Of a stretch of 64,000 nucleotides of DNA, positions 39,298 to 47,904 are shown piece after piece. Location: contig NZ_BCMG01000008.1 of the NCBI RefSeq assembly GCF_002217945.1, positions 62,001-126,000 on the forward strand, read 5' to 3'. The stretch is from Secundilactobacillus silagei JCM 19001 (GTDB lineage: Bacteria; Bacillota; Bacilli; Lactobacillales; Lactobacillaceae). The first letter of the stretch is position 1, and each line of letters starts with the position of its first letter. The translations under genes were made by a program, and so were the position numbers. The notes below the pieces were generated by a model that did no database searches, was not told the origin of the DNA, and saw only the letters and a list, made by a program, of their open reading frames with translations.

Positions 39298-39483
39298 TTG
39301 AATAAAGTTTATATGTTGCCAGTCATTCAATCTGGTCTGGAAAAGGAAATTATGATGACCATAGACGGCATAAATCAAGTTTTCACCGTGCCAGAAGATG
39401 CCGGCCAACAACTGCCAATTAAAATCAGTGATACCGATAATGACGGGGTTAGGTGGGCTACTGCTCATAGCTTTGTCTGTTGA
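39298..39483 (+). CDS. 61-aa hypothetical protein paired with the Cys-rich peptide
   Basis: It starts at a TTG 10 nt after the stop codon of the preceding peptide, with AGAGGTGAT just upstream, so the two are a small operon. The sequence contains SGLEKEIMMTIDGINQVF and KISDTDNDGVRW, a D-T-D-N-D-G stretch like a partial calcium loop. It has no signal peptide or membrane segment. A terminator follows at 39550-39582. No family is recognised. Confidence 0.5.
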   Translation: MNKVYMLPVIQSGLEKEIMMTIDGINQVFTVPEDAGQQLPIKISDTDNDGVRWATAHSFVC

Positions 39484-39549
39484 TAATGAAGTAGTAAGAT
39501 TAAATGGCGGCTATTATTGCATGGATTCAAGCCTTACAGACGTTCAAAC

Positions 39550-39582
39550 GGCAATCCGGTTTATATCGGATTACCCTTTTTT
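39550..39582 (+). terminator. Intrinsic terminator of the two-gene mini operon
   Basis: GGCAATCCG pairs with CGGATTACC (one mismatch), followed by CTTTTTT. Confidence 0.65.
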
Positions 39583-39752
39583 ATTTTCTTCAATTTGTTG
39601 AAATGCAATCGCTCATTGATGGGCTACTACTGACTCCCTCGTCTGCCTAAGCTTCGGCAACAAAATAGAGTTGATCTCGTTAATGGGCACCTCATACCTA
39701 ACAATGACACCCGAATTAGTGTTAAGCTTTGAGCAATTAAGGAGGCCACATT

Positions 39753-40127
39753 ATGAAAGTCCGTAAAGTTCTTTTAGGATTTGGTTTAAGCTTGTTATTT
39801 GTCTTTTTGGGTCTTGGTGCTAGCTCTAGTTCAGCCTCTGCACGTACAATTCATGCCTTTCCATCATATATTAGAGGGTACTGGCATACTGGTAGCGAAA
39901 GTCATGGGGTACACATTACTAAACATACGATGACGATTGATGGCAGCACAAAATTCACTCATCCACGGTATAAACCATCAAGCTATGCCGCACAAGATGT
40001 TCGAATTTATAACACACACAAACACCACTGGAAAACGATTAGTTTCGTTACAGAAGGTGGACACAAACTTAGTTATGCTTATGACGCATGGACCAGCAAT
40101 CCGTGGATACTACACTACGGTTGGTAA
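39753..40127 (+). CDS. Small secreted protein of unknown function
   Basis: A 124-aa protein with a signal peptide (about 1-31, ASARTIHA). The mature part begins FPSYIRGYWHTGSES and carries HGVHITKHTMTIDG, similar in style to IPKSLRGAWYSK and IKFTKYTYTTW of the protein at 37919-38449. It is His/Tyr-rich. AAGGAGG lies upstream of the ATG. It is a single gene with its own terminator. A shared small-lipocalin-like fold is possible but unproven. Confidence 0.7.
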   Translation: MKVRKVLLGFGLSLLFVFLGLGASSSSASARTIHAFPSYIRGYWHTGSESHGVHITKHTMTIDGSTKFTHPRYKPSSYAAQDVRIYNTHKHHWKTISFVTEGGHKLSYAYDAWTSNPWILHYGW

Positions 40128-40157
40128 CGTGAACTACTAGTAGTTTACGTCAGACAG

Positions 40158-40201
40158 AAAAAGCGCTAAGGGGCTTAGAATGAGCTTCTGGGCGCTTTTT
40201 T
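40158..40201 (+). terminator. Intrinsic terminator
   Basis: AAAAAGCGC (40158-40166) pairs with GCGCTTTTT (40192-40200), with more pairing inside (AGAAGCT/GGGGCTT region). Confidence 0.7.
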
Positions 40202-40363
40202 AGCATGATAATGGTATCGAAATAGTCACTGCTTTGGCCGGTTATTTTGGGGGAACCATGACCAGCAGTCAACTGAATTTGATATATAATCCAACTGGTA
40301 ATTTAAAGGAAACTGATTAACGGCATGAACTATTTTTAAAACTTGGATTAAGATTGATTGAAC

Positions 40364-41095
40364 TTACCCGGGGTTAGCCTTGGTGGCTTCAACGAGTGTT
40401 CTGACGGGAGAAAATGCCGGTGCTTGATCAGCAAGTGGAACAAGGTCCCGAATGGTGACAGGATCAATAAAGGTGTGGCTAATAATTGGCGCGTCGTTAA
40501 AAGTATCTTCAAACGTCGTGGTGCCATAATCCTTTTTGACGGCTGCAATATCGACGGGCTGCACCGCAACGTAACGGTCTCGATAATACATGACACTATC
40601 TTCACCGGGGTTGTGTAACAGGCCTATTGTATGTCCTAACTCATGCTCTGCCACGTTCGTTTGCTCGTTTATGTTATAGTGATAAAGTGCTAGTGAGCCG
40701 CGGTTGAGTTGGGTTTTAGCTGATAACAATTGATTTCCGCTGTAACGCGTATAAGTAATTCCAGTTGTGTTGCGATATTCATCATTCAGACTACTAAAAC
40801 TATCCGCTTTGATCTGGGCGTTGCTATTCACGATCTTGAACGTAAACGCGTGGGTTCTGTTCCATGCCTTGATAGCCGCCTTCCATAGGTTATTCGTTCG
40901 GGAATCGGTCAACTGAATGGTTGCCACTGGCGCTTGATAACGATAGGCACTGAACGGCGTCATATGTGAAACGGAATGAGCAGATGCAATTTGTTTAGGA
41001 ACACAACTTACCATGGACAGCATGGCCGTTAATGCAGCAAGCACCACTGCCATGCTTAAAGCCTTGAAGACAGCAATTATCTTCGCTTTTAACAT
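40364..41095 (-). CDS. Matrixin-like zinc metalloprotease, exported
   Basis: A 243-aa protein with an N-terminal membrane or signal segment (about 10-38) and the zinc motif HELGHTIGLLH at 151-161 (HExxHxxGxxH), followed by the conserved Met-turn DSVMYY. This is the matrixin/astacin-type M10 family. It should cleave extracellular peptides or surface proteins. The ATG at 41095 is used because GGAGG is 8 nt upstream; the frame is open to 41110. The neighbouring small secreted proteins and signal peptidase fit an exoprotein cluster. Confidence 0.85.
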   Translation of the reverse strand: MLKAKIIAVFKALSMAVVLAALTAMLSMVSCVPKQIASAHSVSHMTPFSAYRYQAPVATIQLTDSRTNNLWKAAIKAWNRTHAFTFKIVNSNAQIKADSFSSLNDEYRNTTGITYTRYSGNQLLSAKTQLNRGSLALYHYNINEQTNVAEHELGHTIGLLHNPGEDSVMYYRDRYVAVQPVDIAAVKKDYGTTTFEDTFNDAPIISHTFIDPVTIRDLVPLADQAPAFSPVRTLVEATKANPG

Positions 41096-41303
41096 CAGTA
41101 ACCCCTCCAAAGTGTTACTAAAATTTAGGTGACTGACAACTTATAATCGCGATTATGAATTAAGTATAGAGCGGTAAAAAATATGGTTCCACTATTTAGT
41201 CTCAATTCTAGAAAAAAGTTCATCAGGCGTAAAAATAAGGATTTAAGCCACCTATCAAAGGCTGCTTTGAAAAAGAAAAAGCAAGCTGAGAAGTGATTGG
41301 CAA

Positions 41304-41373
41304 AAAAAGAACCCCCATGACGTGTACCCCAAAGTTGTTTAGCTTTGGGGTACACGTCATGGGGGTTCTTTTT
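41304..41373. terminator. Exceptionally long perfect terminator hairpin
   Basis: The arms 41304-41334 and 41343-41373 are complementary over about 31 bp with an 8-nt loop and A/T ends, so it works in both directions. It follows lepB directly. Plain terminators are usually half this length. Confidence 0.8.
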
Positions 41374-41378
41374 ATCTG

Positions 41379-41963
41379 TTATTCATAGCCTAAGCCATTT
41401 ACATTTGCACGTTCAGTTTTAGTACCGGCCCAGAATGGCACTTTGACCACACCGGCGACCTTATTCTTTTTCACAAAGCCCCAGTAGCGGCCATCGTTAG
41501 AAACACTGCGGTGGTCACCTAAAACGAAGTATTCACCGTTTGGCACCACGGTGACGTGTTTTCCCCAGCCATACTGCTTGGCTAATGACTGTAACGTCCA
41601 GTTATGGGAACCAGTCCCCGTCGTTGCCTCATCTTTGCTGATAAAATGCTGATTAACCACTTTATCGTTGACGTAGAGTTTGTCGTTCACAAAGGAAACG
41701 GTGTCACCAGGCAGCCCGATGACCCGCTTGACGTAATCCGTTCCGGGGGCGGCTTCTGGATCAGCACCATGGGCGTCAAAAACAATGACACTGAGGTGTT
41801 TGATCTTGGCTTGTTTAAACATCCAGACCCGTTCGTTATTCGTTAGGTTAGGCTCCATCGACGGACCATCTACCCGAACTGGTGACAGCACTAAACTTTT
41901 TAGGCCGAATGCCAGTAGCAGGCCAATGACGACCGGCACCACGATTTCTTTGAAGAATTTCAT
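41379..41963 (-). CDS. lepB: Signal peptidase I
   Basis: A 194-aa membrane protease that removes signal peptides from exported proteins. One N-terminal membrane helix (about 7-27) is followed by the catalytic Ser in DGPSMEPNL (Ser36) and the catalytic Lys in YVKRVIGLPGD (Lys79), plus the late box GDHR-x-x-SNDGRYWG. GGAAGGG lies 11 nt before the ATG. It is single, with the long hairpin terminator downstream. Confidence 0.95.
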   Translation of the reverse strand: MKFFKEIVVPVVIGLLLAFGLKSLVLSPVRVDGPSMEPNLTNNERVWMFKQAKIKHLSVIVFDAHGADPEAAPGTDYVKRVIGLPGDTVSFVNDKLYVNDKVVNQHFISKDEATTGTGSHNWTLQSLAKQYGWGKHVTVVPNGEYFVLGDHRSVSNDGRYWGFVKKNKVAGVVKVPFWAGTKTERANVNGLGYE

Positions 41964-42170
41964 TGCGTTTTTATCCCTTCCAATGCCTGTATCACAGACA
42001 CTGTTATCTTAGTTAAATACACTTCATATTACTCTTTTTTTCTTAAAAGGCACAATAGATGATGGTGATTTATCACAATATTAACTAGCCGGTGAATGAT
42101 TTCGCTAGTATTTTTGGCAGAATTCCTTATCATTATAGGTATGATGTTTTTAAAGGGGTGAATGAATAAC

Positions 42171-43343
42171 ATGTCTGAGCAACAGCACCGGCTGCGTTTT
42201 GTTTTAATTTTAGGGACGTTAAGTGCCACGGGGCCACTGTCCATTGATTTATACTTACCCGCATTACCGCAAATGATGCGGCAGTTCCAAACGTCGGCAT
42301 CGCTGATTCAGTTGAGTTTAACCGCTTGTCTCTTAGGGCTCGCGTTTGGTCAGCTGATTGCGGGGCCCTTAAGCGACCATTATGGCCGTAAAAGACCGTT
42401 AATCGTCGGCTTTTTGGTCTTCGCGTTGGCTTCATTGCTGATTGCGATGGCCCATTCGATCACCATGCTGATCGTCATGCGGTTTATTCAAGGCCTTGCC
42501 GGAGCTAGTGGGCAGGTCCTTTCTCGAGCGGTGGCCCGGGATCTATTTAGCGGTCACGCACTGACTAATTTTTACGCGATTTTAAACGCTGTGAACGGTG
42601 TTTTCCCTATCATTGCGCCGATCATTGGCGGTTATATGATTCGGTTTGTCCCCTGGGAAGCAGTGTTTATTCTCTTAGGCGTAGTTGGGTTAGTGCTCGC
42701 TGGTTTGATCGTCATCGGCATCCCAGAAACGTTGGCACCAGAAAAGCGGCTAACGGGACCGGTATTTGCAACGTTTAAGTCCTTTAAGACGTTAATTGAA
42801 CTGCCAGGGTTTCTGCGTAACATTGTGATCACTGGGATGGTCTATGGTTGTTTGTTCAGTTATATTTCGGCGTCCACCTTTATCTACCAGCAACTTTTTC
42901 ATTTGTCGGCGCAAGCCTTTAGCTTGTTTTACGCCATAAATGGTCTGGGAATCGTTATTGGCAGTGGCTTGCCCAGTCGGGTGAACCGATTATCAGAGCG
43001 CGTTCAGGTGAAGGTTGGGATGGTGCTGGTCTTACTGGATAGCATGATCTTGTTAGTGGGGTCATGGCTGCATTTTCCACTCATTGCAGTGGCTGTCCTG
43101 CTGTGGTTCTTAGTGGTGTTTGTGGGTATGTTACTCACGCTGACCACCGCGATCATCATGAATCAGACCCCGCAAAATGCCGGTAGTGCATCGGCGCTGG
43201 TAGGCTTGTCACAAAACGCGTTTGGTGGGATTTCTTCACCGTTAGTCGGTTTATTCGGTACGGCCAGTTACGCCCCAATGGCGGGTTTGATCCTCATCTA
43301 TAGTCTGGGTGCGTTAGGGTTGTCTCATCAGAAGCAAGTTTAG
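42171..43343 (+). CDS. Bcr/CflA-family MFS multidrug exporter
   Basis: A 390-aa protein with about twelve membrane segments. The DHA1/Bcr hallmarks are SIDLYLPALPQMMRQF, then GPLSDHYGRKRPL (motif A) and QGLAGASGQVLSRAVARD. It should export a drug or a small dipeptide- or sulfonamide-type compound. The ATG at 42171 is used because AAAGGGGTG is adjacent to the earlier ATG at 42162. The aminopeptidase gene follows after 23 nt, so they are likely one operon. Confidence 0.88.
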   Translation: MSEQQHRLRFVLILGTLSATGPLSIDLYLPALPQMMRQFQTSASLIQLSLTACLLGLAFGQLIAGPLSDHYGRKRPLIVGFLVFALASLLIAMAHSITMLIVMRFIQGLAGASGQVLSRAVARDLFSGHALTNFYAILNAVNGVFPIIAPIIGGYMIRFVPWEAVFILLGVVGLVLAGLIVIGIPETLAPEKRLTGPVFATFKSFKTLIELPGFLRNIVITGMVYGCLFSYISASTFIYQQLFHLSAQAFSLFYAINGLGIVIGSGLPSRVNRLSERVQVKVGMVLVLLDSMILLVGSWLHFPLIAVAVLLWFLVVFVGMLLTLTTAIIMNQTPQNAGSASALVGLSQNAFGGISSPLVGLFGTASYAPMAGLILIYSLGALGLSHQKQV

Positions 43344-43366
43344 AAGTATGATTAGGAGGTTTAAAA

Positions 43367-44689
43367 ATGGAAAAACCGTCAGCATTAACAGCAAGTGATT
43401 TTAAACAATATCATCAAGATCTCAAACAGCGACCAGACGCGGATGTGATTAGCCGCGCGGTCATGACGAACGGTGTGAATGCCGCGGCGACTGATCCAGC
43501 GGCGAAAGTACGCCTGCACCGGGAATTTTCCGTGGAACTCGATACCGGCACGGTGACCAATCAAAAACAAAGTGGCCGCTGCTGGGAATTTTCATTACTG
43601 AATACGTTACGGCACCGGTTTGAACAGACCCACCACGTGAAAAACTTTGAATTATCGCAGAACTACTTATTCTTCTGGGATAGAGTTGAACGGGCGAATA
43701 TGTTCTACCAGCAAATTTTAGCGACGGCCGATAAGGGTCCCAATGACCGGGAAGTGGCTTTTTATCTCAAAATGGCAGGTGGCGACGGCGGTCAATGGCC
43801 AATGGCTGCGGCACTGGTCGAAAAATACGGTGTCATGCCAGCCTATGCCATGCCAGAAACTTATAATACCGACCATACCAATGCCTTTGCGTCGACCTTA
43901 GCGCTTAAAATGCGGCGGGATGCGGTGATTTTACGGGATCTTGTCCATGAAGGTGCCAATGCTGATCAGCTGGATGAAAAACGCCGGCAGATGGTGGGCG
44001 AAGTGTACCGCATGGCGGCCTATTCCTTTGGTGAACCACCGGCAACCTTTGATCTTGAGTACCGTGATAACGATAAAAAGTGGCATCGGCAGGCCGATGT
44101 GACGCCGACTGACTTTTTCAAACAGGAATTTGACGTTGATCTGGAAGATTACGTAGTGGTCACCAACTCACCGGATAAACCGCTAAATGAGCTGTATCGT
44201 TTAGCCAGTCAGGAAAACATCGCTGGCGGTAAGCAGATTCAGTTTTTAAACGTCGATATGGACGTCCTTAAAAAAACGGCGATTGCCCAACTGCAGGATG
44301 GCGAAACGGTCTGGTTTGGTAACGATGTGCTGCAGCAGATGAGCCGTGAACAGGGCTTCTTAGATGCTAAATTGTACCGGCGTGCGGAACTATTTGGGAT
44401 CGATCTGACGTTAAATAAGGCCCAGCGTTTCGCTTATCACGAAGCCGAAGTGACCCACGCCATGACCTTAACGGGGGTCAATCTAGTGGACGGCACGCCT
44501 AACCGCTGGAAAGTGGAAAATTCGTGGGGCGAGAAAAACGGTGAAAAGGGTTATTTCGTGATGACGGATGACTGGATGGATCAGTTCGTCTATGAAGTCG
44601 TTGTCCACAAGAAGTATTTGACGGCTGAACAGCGGGCAATCTTAGCGCATCAGCCAGTTGAATTAGCACCGTGGGATCCGTTGATGTAA
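43367..44689 (+). CDS. C1-family aminopeptidase (PepC/PepG-like, bleomycin hydrolase fold)
   Basis: A 440-aa cytosolic cysteine aminopeptidase. The triad is Cys72 in QSGRCWEF, His364 in EVTHAM and Asn385 in VENSWGE. The usual CW-x-FA-x-x-N box reads CWEFSLLN. It trims peptides taken up from the medium. A strong TTAGGAGGT precedes the ATG. It could be PepG, PepE or a PepC variant; the sequence does not decide. It is coupled to the Bcr-type exporter. Confidence 0.88.
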   Translation: MEKPSALTASDFKQYHQDLKQRPDADVISRAVMTNGVNAAATDPAAKVRLHREFSVELDTGTVTNQKQSGRCWEFSLLNTLRHRFEQTHHVKNFELSQNYLFFWDRVERANMFYQQILATADKGPNDREVAFYLKMAGGDGGQWPMAAALVEKYGVMPAYAMPETYNTDHTNAFASTLALKMRRDAVILRDLVHEGANADQLDEKRRQMVGEVYRMAAYSFGEPPATFDLEYRDNDKKWHRQADVTPTDFFKQEFDVDLEDYVVVTNSPDKPLNELYRLASQENIAGGKQIQFLNVDMDVLKKTAIAQLQDGETVWFGNDVLQQMSREQGFLDAKLYRRAELFGIDLTLNKAQRFAYHEAEVTHAMTLTGVNLVDGTPNRWKVENSWGEKNGEKGYFVMTDDWMDQFVYEVVVHKKYLTAEQRAILAHQPVELAPWDPLM

Positions 44690-44694
44690 AGTGT

Positions 44695-44776
44695 GTGACA
44701 AAACGCGGTAGATTCCAAAATACAGTAAAAGCGCAGATGGGTTTCCTAAACTTGGAAACTGATCTGCGCTTTTATT
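44695..44776 (+). repeat. Hairpin with half of the 215-bp repeat, also a terminator
   Basis: The first part TGTGACAAAACGCGGTAGAT is close to the left arm of the repeats at 52358 and 54717. It then forms its own long stem (AATACAGTAAAAGCGCAGAT with its complement ending ATTGTATT), apex GTTTCCTAAACTTGGAAAC. The right arm of the repeat is missing. It separates the aminopeptidase from the converging homoserine dehydrogenase gene. Confidence 0.65.
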
Positions 44777-44786
44777 GTATTTAAGG

Positions 44787-46064
44787 TTACAAAACCTTGT
44801 AAGCTGCCAGTAACGACATGGTGTCGACTGCCAGTAACTGCTGCTTTAAATCATGTAACTGAACTTTTGACATCTCGTGAGTAATGATCACAACGCGCGC
44901 CGTTTGACCATCAGTACTCGTTTGGACGATTCGGCTGAAGCTGGCACCGATCTGGGTCATAATTTGCGTGAATTTTAGCATCTGACCCGGGACATCCAGC
45001 ATGTTTAAGGAGAGGTAGTAGGGGTAGATGACGTTGTTTAGATCAACTTTGCCCACTTTGCTTTGGTAGTTATTAAAGGAGTTGCCGGTAGTGCCTAGAA
45101 CGATGTTTTTAGTGACGGAGACAATATCGCTTAACACGCTATTGGCGGTTGGCAGGCCACCGGCACCACGGCCGTAGAACAGGGTTTCACCAACGGCTTG
45201 GCCCGTGACCATCACCGCGTTGTTTTCGTTATTGATCGTTGCCAGCGGATGATCTTTAGGAACCAGTACCGGGCCAACTTCAGCAAACACCCCATCATCG
45301 ATCCGCCGGGAGATCCCCAGTAATTTGATGGTGTAACCAAACGCATCCGCCTGCTGGACATCAGATTGCTGAATGGTTGAAATACCTTCCACTGACATAT
45401 TGGCGAGCTTAAGGTGGGTACCATACGAGAATTGACTCAAAATAATCATTTTGTAAGCCGCGTCGATACCTTCCACGTCGTTAGTGGGGTCGGATTCAGC
45501 GAAACCCAGTTCCTGAGCTTTCGCGAGTGCCAGATCATACGACCAATTTTTGCGCTGCATTTGAGTCAAGATGTAGTTGGTCGTGCCGTTAACGATCCCT
45601 TTGACCTCAGTAATATAGTCGGCTGCAAAGCTGGTCACAATGGTTCTTAAAATGGGGATCCCACCGGCAACGCTGGCTTCGTACATAAGGTCGCAGTGAT
45701 TGTGCTTGGCAATGGCGGCCAATTCTTCACCCGCGGAAGCAATTAGATCCTTGTTGGCGGTGACCACGTGCTTTTTAGCGTTTAATAGTTTCGTGATGAC
45801 TTCCTTAGCTGGATGGACGCCACCCATCACTTCCACCGCAATTTTGATTTCAGGGTCATTGATGATCGCGTTTAGATCAGTCGTAACGGTGACTCCTGCT
45901 GGGACTTGATTCTGGTGCTTGGCGACGTCTCTAATCACAACGGTTTTAACGCTCAGACTGCGACCGGTGATGTTTTGGACCTTATCGGAATTTTCAGTGA
46001 TCATTTTAAGAACGCTGCTGCCAACGGTTCCAAGGCCTACCAGCCCAATTTTAATTTTATCCAT
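44787..46064 (-). CDS. hom: Homoserine dehydrogenase
   Basis: A 425-aa enzyme that reduces aspartate semialdehyde to homoserine for threonine and methionine synthesis. The Rossmann motif is GLVGLGTVGSSVLK, followed by VVTANKDLIA and the signature GF-AESDPTNDVEG-D-AAYK. A C-terminal ACT domain (about 340-425) gives feedback control. AAGGAG precedes the ATG. thrB and thrC are not adjacent. No T-box leader was seen upstream. Confidence 0.95.
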   Translation of the reverse strand: MDKIKIGLVGLGTVGSSVLKMITENSDKVQNITGRSLSVKTVVIRDVAKHQNQVPAGVTVTTDLNAIINDPEIKIAVEVMGGVHPAKEVITKLLNAKKHVVTANKDLIASAGEELAAIAKHNHCDLMYEASVAGGIPILRTIVTSFAADYITEVKGIVNGTTNYILTQMQRKNWSYDLALAKAQELGFAESDPTNDVEGIDAAYKMIILSQFSYGTHLKLANMSVEGISTIQQSDVQQADAFGYTIKLLGISRRIDDGVFAEVGPVLVPKDHPLATINNENNAVMVTGQAVGETLFYGRGAGGLPTANSVLSDIVSVTKNIVLGTTGNSFNNYQSKVGKVDLNNVIYPYYLSLNMLDVPGQMLKFTQIMTQIGASFSRIVQTSTDGQTARVVIITHEMSKVQLHDLKQQLLAVDTMSLLAAYKVL

Positions 46065-46150
46065 ATATATGGCGCTCCTTGTTTGATGTTTACCTGCCAG
46101 TATAGCAAATATAATGAGAACTTTGTGAAAATTAAGGATAAATTCTCATA

Positions 46151-46187
46151 AAAAAGCTCATCTAAGTCAATCAACTTAGGTGAGCCT
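46151..46187 (-). terminator. Intrinsic terminator of the carboxypeptidase gene
   Basis: On the minus strand GCTCACCTAAGT pairs with ACTTAGATGAGC (one mismatch), followed by TTTTTTA. Confidence 0.75.
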
Positions 46188-46204
46188 GGATTTAATACAA
46201 AAAT

Positions 46205-47482
46205 TTAAAAAACTTGTGAAAAGGTCTTGCCAATACCGGCAAACAGACGGCTGAACCAGTTGGTGCCGCTGGTGTTACCCTGTTTGGCAACTGGTTTGCG
46301 CACGGTTTTAGCTGCTGTGCCAGTTTGCGTGGTGGCAGTTGGTAAGCCGGTATTGTTAAAGGTCGTGGTCGTTAACTGCTGGCCCTTTTTAACCGGTAAT
46401 TCAGTAGCGGTCAGCCGATTGGTGATCTTAATCTTCTTAGGATCTTGACCTATGCGGTACCAAACTTGCGTGTGTGCTTCAGCAGGATCAGCCGTTACCT
46501 GATGGCCGTGAATCCGGTATTTCTGGGGTGTTTCCGTCATCGACTTGCTTTTCACCGTTTTATCCAGGTGAGTGATCAGGCCGTTCATCGCGGAGAAGGT
46601 ACTCTTACTGCCAAGGATGGTGGCGATCAGTTCACGACCATGACGCCAGTAGGTGACCGTTAAGCACAGACCGGCAGTTTCAGTATAGCCGGTTTTAAGG
46701 CCGGTTAAATGGTTGCTAGCACGATAGTAAAAGCCGGGTTTCAACATGGAATTAGCGTTAACTAATGTCTGGCCGTTCAACTTGGCGTTGGGTTTGGTGC
46801 TCCATTTTGTGATTTGAGGGAACGCCTTGATCAAATGCTGAGCTACGATACTGATGGCTTTGGCGCTGACCATGTTTTGAGCTTTGGCAGGCGTTCCATC
46901 TAACCGGTAACCATAGCTTTTAAGGTCGGTGTTATCTAACCCGGAGCTGCTGACAAAGTGAGCGTCGATGCCCCAGACTTTGGCCTGATGGTTCATCATG
47001 GCAATGAACTTGGCATTGTCGCCGCCAGTAACTGCCTTACCCAAGGCAATGGCAGCTGAATTAGACGACGCAATCAAAGCAGCTTGATAAAGGTCTTTGA
47101 CGGTATACTGATCGGAATGTTTAATTTTAAAGGATCCCAAACTGTAAGACTTGCTCATTTTGACCAGCTGATGATCCACGGGGACTTTATCGTTCCAGTG
47201 AAGCTGATGATGTTTGATGGCCTGAGTGGTTAAATAAAGGGTCATCATCTTGGACAAACTGGCAATCGGTAACTGCCGGTCAGCATGGTTTTGATAGAGT
47301 GTCTGGCCGCTTTTAGCATCCATGACGTAAGCGGATTTAACTTTCGTGTAATCTGACATTTGGCCGTTCTTTTTACTTTTAGCGAAACTAGGACTAGCTG
47401 GTGAAAACACCAGTAGCATACAAATAAGTGCGATCAATAGACGCGATACGCGCTGTTTTGTGTGATTTAAAATAATGTACAC
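46205..47482 (-). CDS. dacA: D-alanyl-D-alanine carboxypeptidase, penicillin-binding protein 5 type (S11)
   Basis: A serine carboxypeptidase that trims the terminal D-Ala from peptidoglycan stem peptides. The three active-site motifs are intact: ASLSKMM (SxxK), SSNSAA (SxN) and LKTGYT (KTG). A signal peptide precedes the catalytic domain (cleavage near PSFAKSK), and a beta-rich C-terminal domain with a late hydrophobic/aromatic tail GIGKTFSQVF follows. The start is unclear: GGAGG at 47482-47486 is 8 nt before ATT 47473, with only GTG 47482 overlapping it. The upstream TTG at 47539 lies in the promoter. Confidence 0.9.
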   Translation of the reverse strand: MYIILNHTKQRVSRLLIALICMLLVFSPASPSFAKSKKNGQMSDYTKVKSAYVMDAKSGQTLYQNHADRQLPIASLSKMMTLYLTTQAIKHHQLHWNDKVPVDHQLVKMSKSYSLGSFKIKHSDQYTVKDLYQAALIASSNSAAIALGKAVTGGDNAKFIAMMNHQAKVWGIDAHFVSSSGLDNTDLKSYGYRLDGTPAKAQNMVSAKAISIVAQHLIKAFPQITKWSTKPNAKLNGQTLVNANSMLKPGFYYRASNHLTGLKTGYTETAGLCLTVTYWRHGRELIATILGSKSTFSAMNGLITHLDKTVKSKSMTETPQKYRIHGHQVTADPAEAHTQVWYRIGQDPKKIKITNRLTATELPVKKGQQLTTTTFNNTGLPTATTQTGTAAKTVRKPVAKQGNTSGTNWFSRLFAGIGKTFSQVF

Positions 47483-47506
47483 CTCCGTAGCACAAAAACT
47501 GTGACT

Positions 47507-47515
47507 AGTATAGCA
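47507..47515 (-). promoter_or_regulatory. Extended -10 promoter element of dacA
   Basis: On the minus strand TGCTATACT is seen (hexamer 47507-47512), with no good -35. The predicted start point near 47500 rules out a longer dacA product. The rest of 47516-47904 shows no gene; another TGCTATACT (47862-47870) probably drives the acetyltransferase. Confidence 0.5.
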
Positions 47516-47904
47516 GAAAATAACCTTAAAAAGCGTCAAAGAAAGAGTTAAGTTCTAGTAAAATAGGGTTAAATGGAAAAGTGAGTGGCAAAAAAATGGA
47601 TAACAGCTATAAATTATAGAAATTATTAATTACCACAAAAAATAACCGCCGATTGGGACGGTCGTTTCTTGAAAATACGCGGTTTAAAAGGTTATTAGCT
47701 ATTTAGCATTCAGTAACTATAAGCCTAAATAGCCGAAGTTTCAATATTTTGACGCTGATTTCTTAATCATATAACCTGATATTACGTTATTAGATAATTA
47801 AAATTTAATAGCGATAAACTACCATCTGAAGCGTTTTTAGCAGGTTGTTAATCACCATTAATGCTATACTTTTTTCAGACGTCATTTAAGGAGGAGAGAG
47901 TGAA

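Noticed and set aside
46065-46150. T-box leader upstream of homoserine dehydrogenase
   Set aside because: The region to the gene's start is only about 85 nt before the next terminator and has no T-box sequence or specifier stem.
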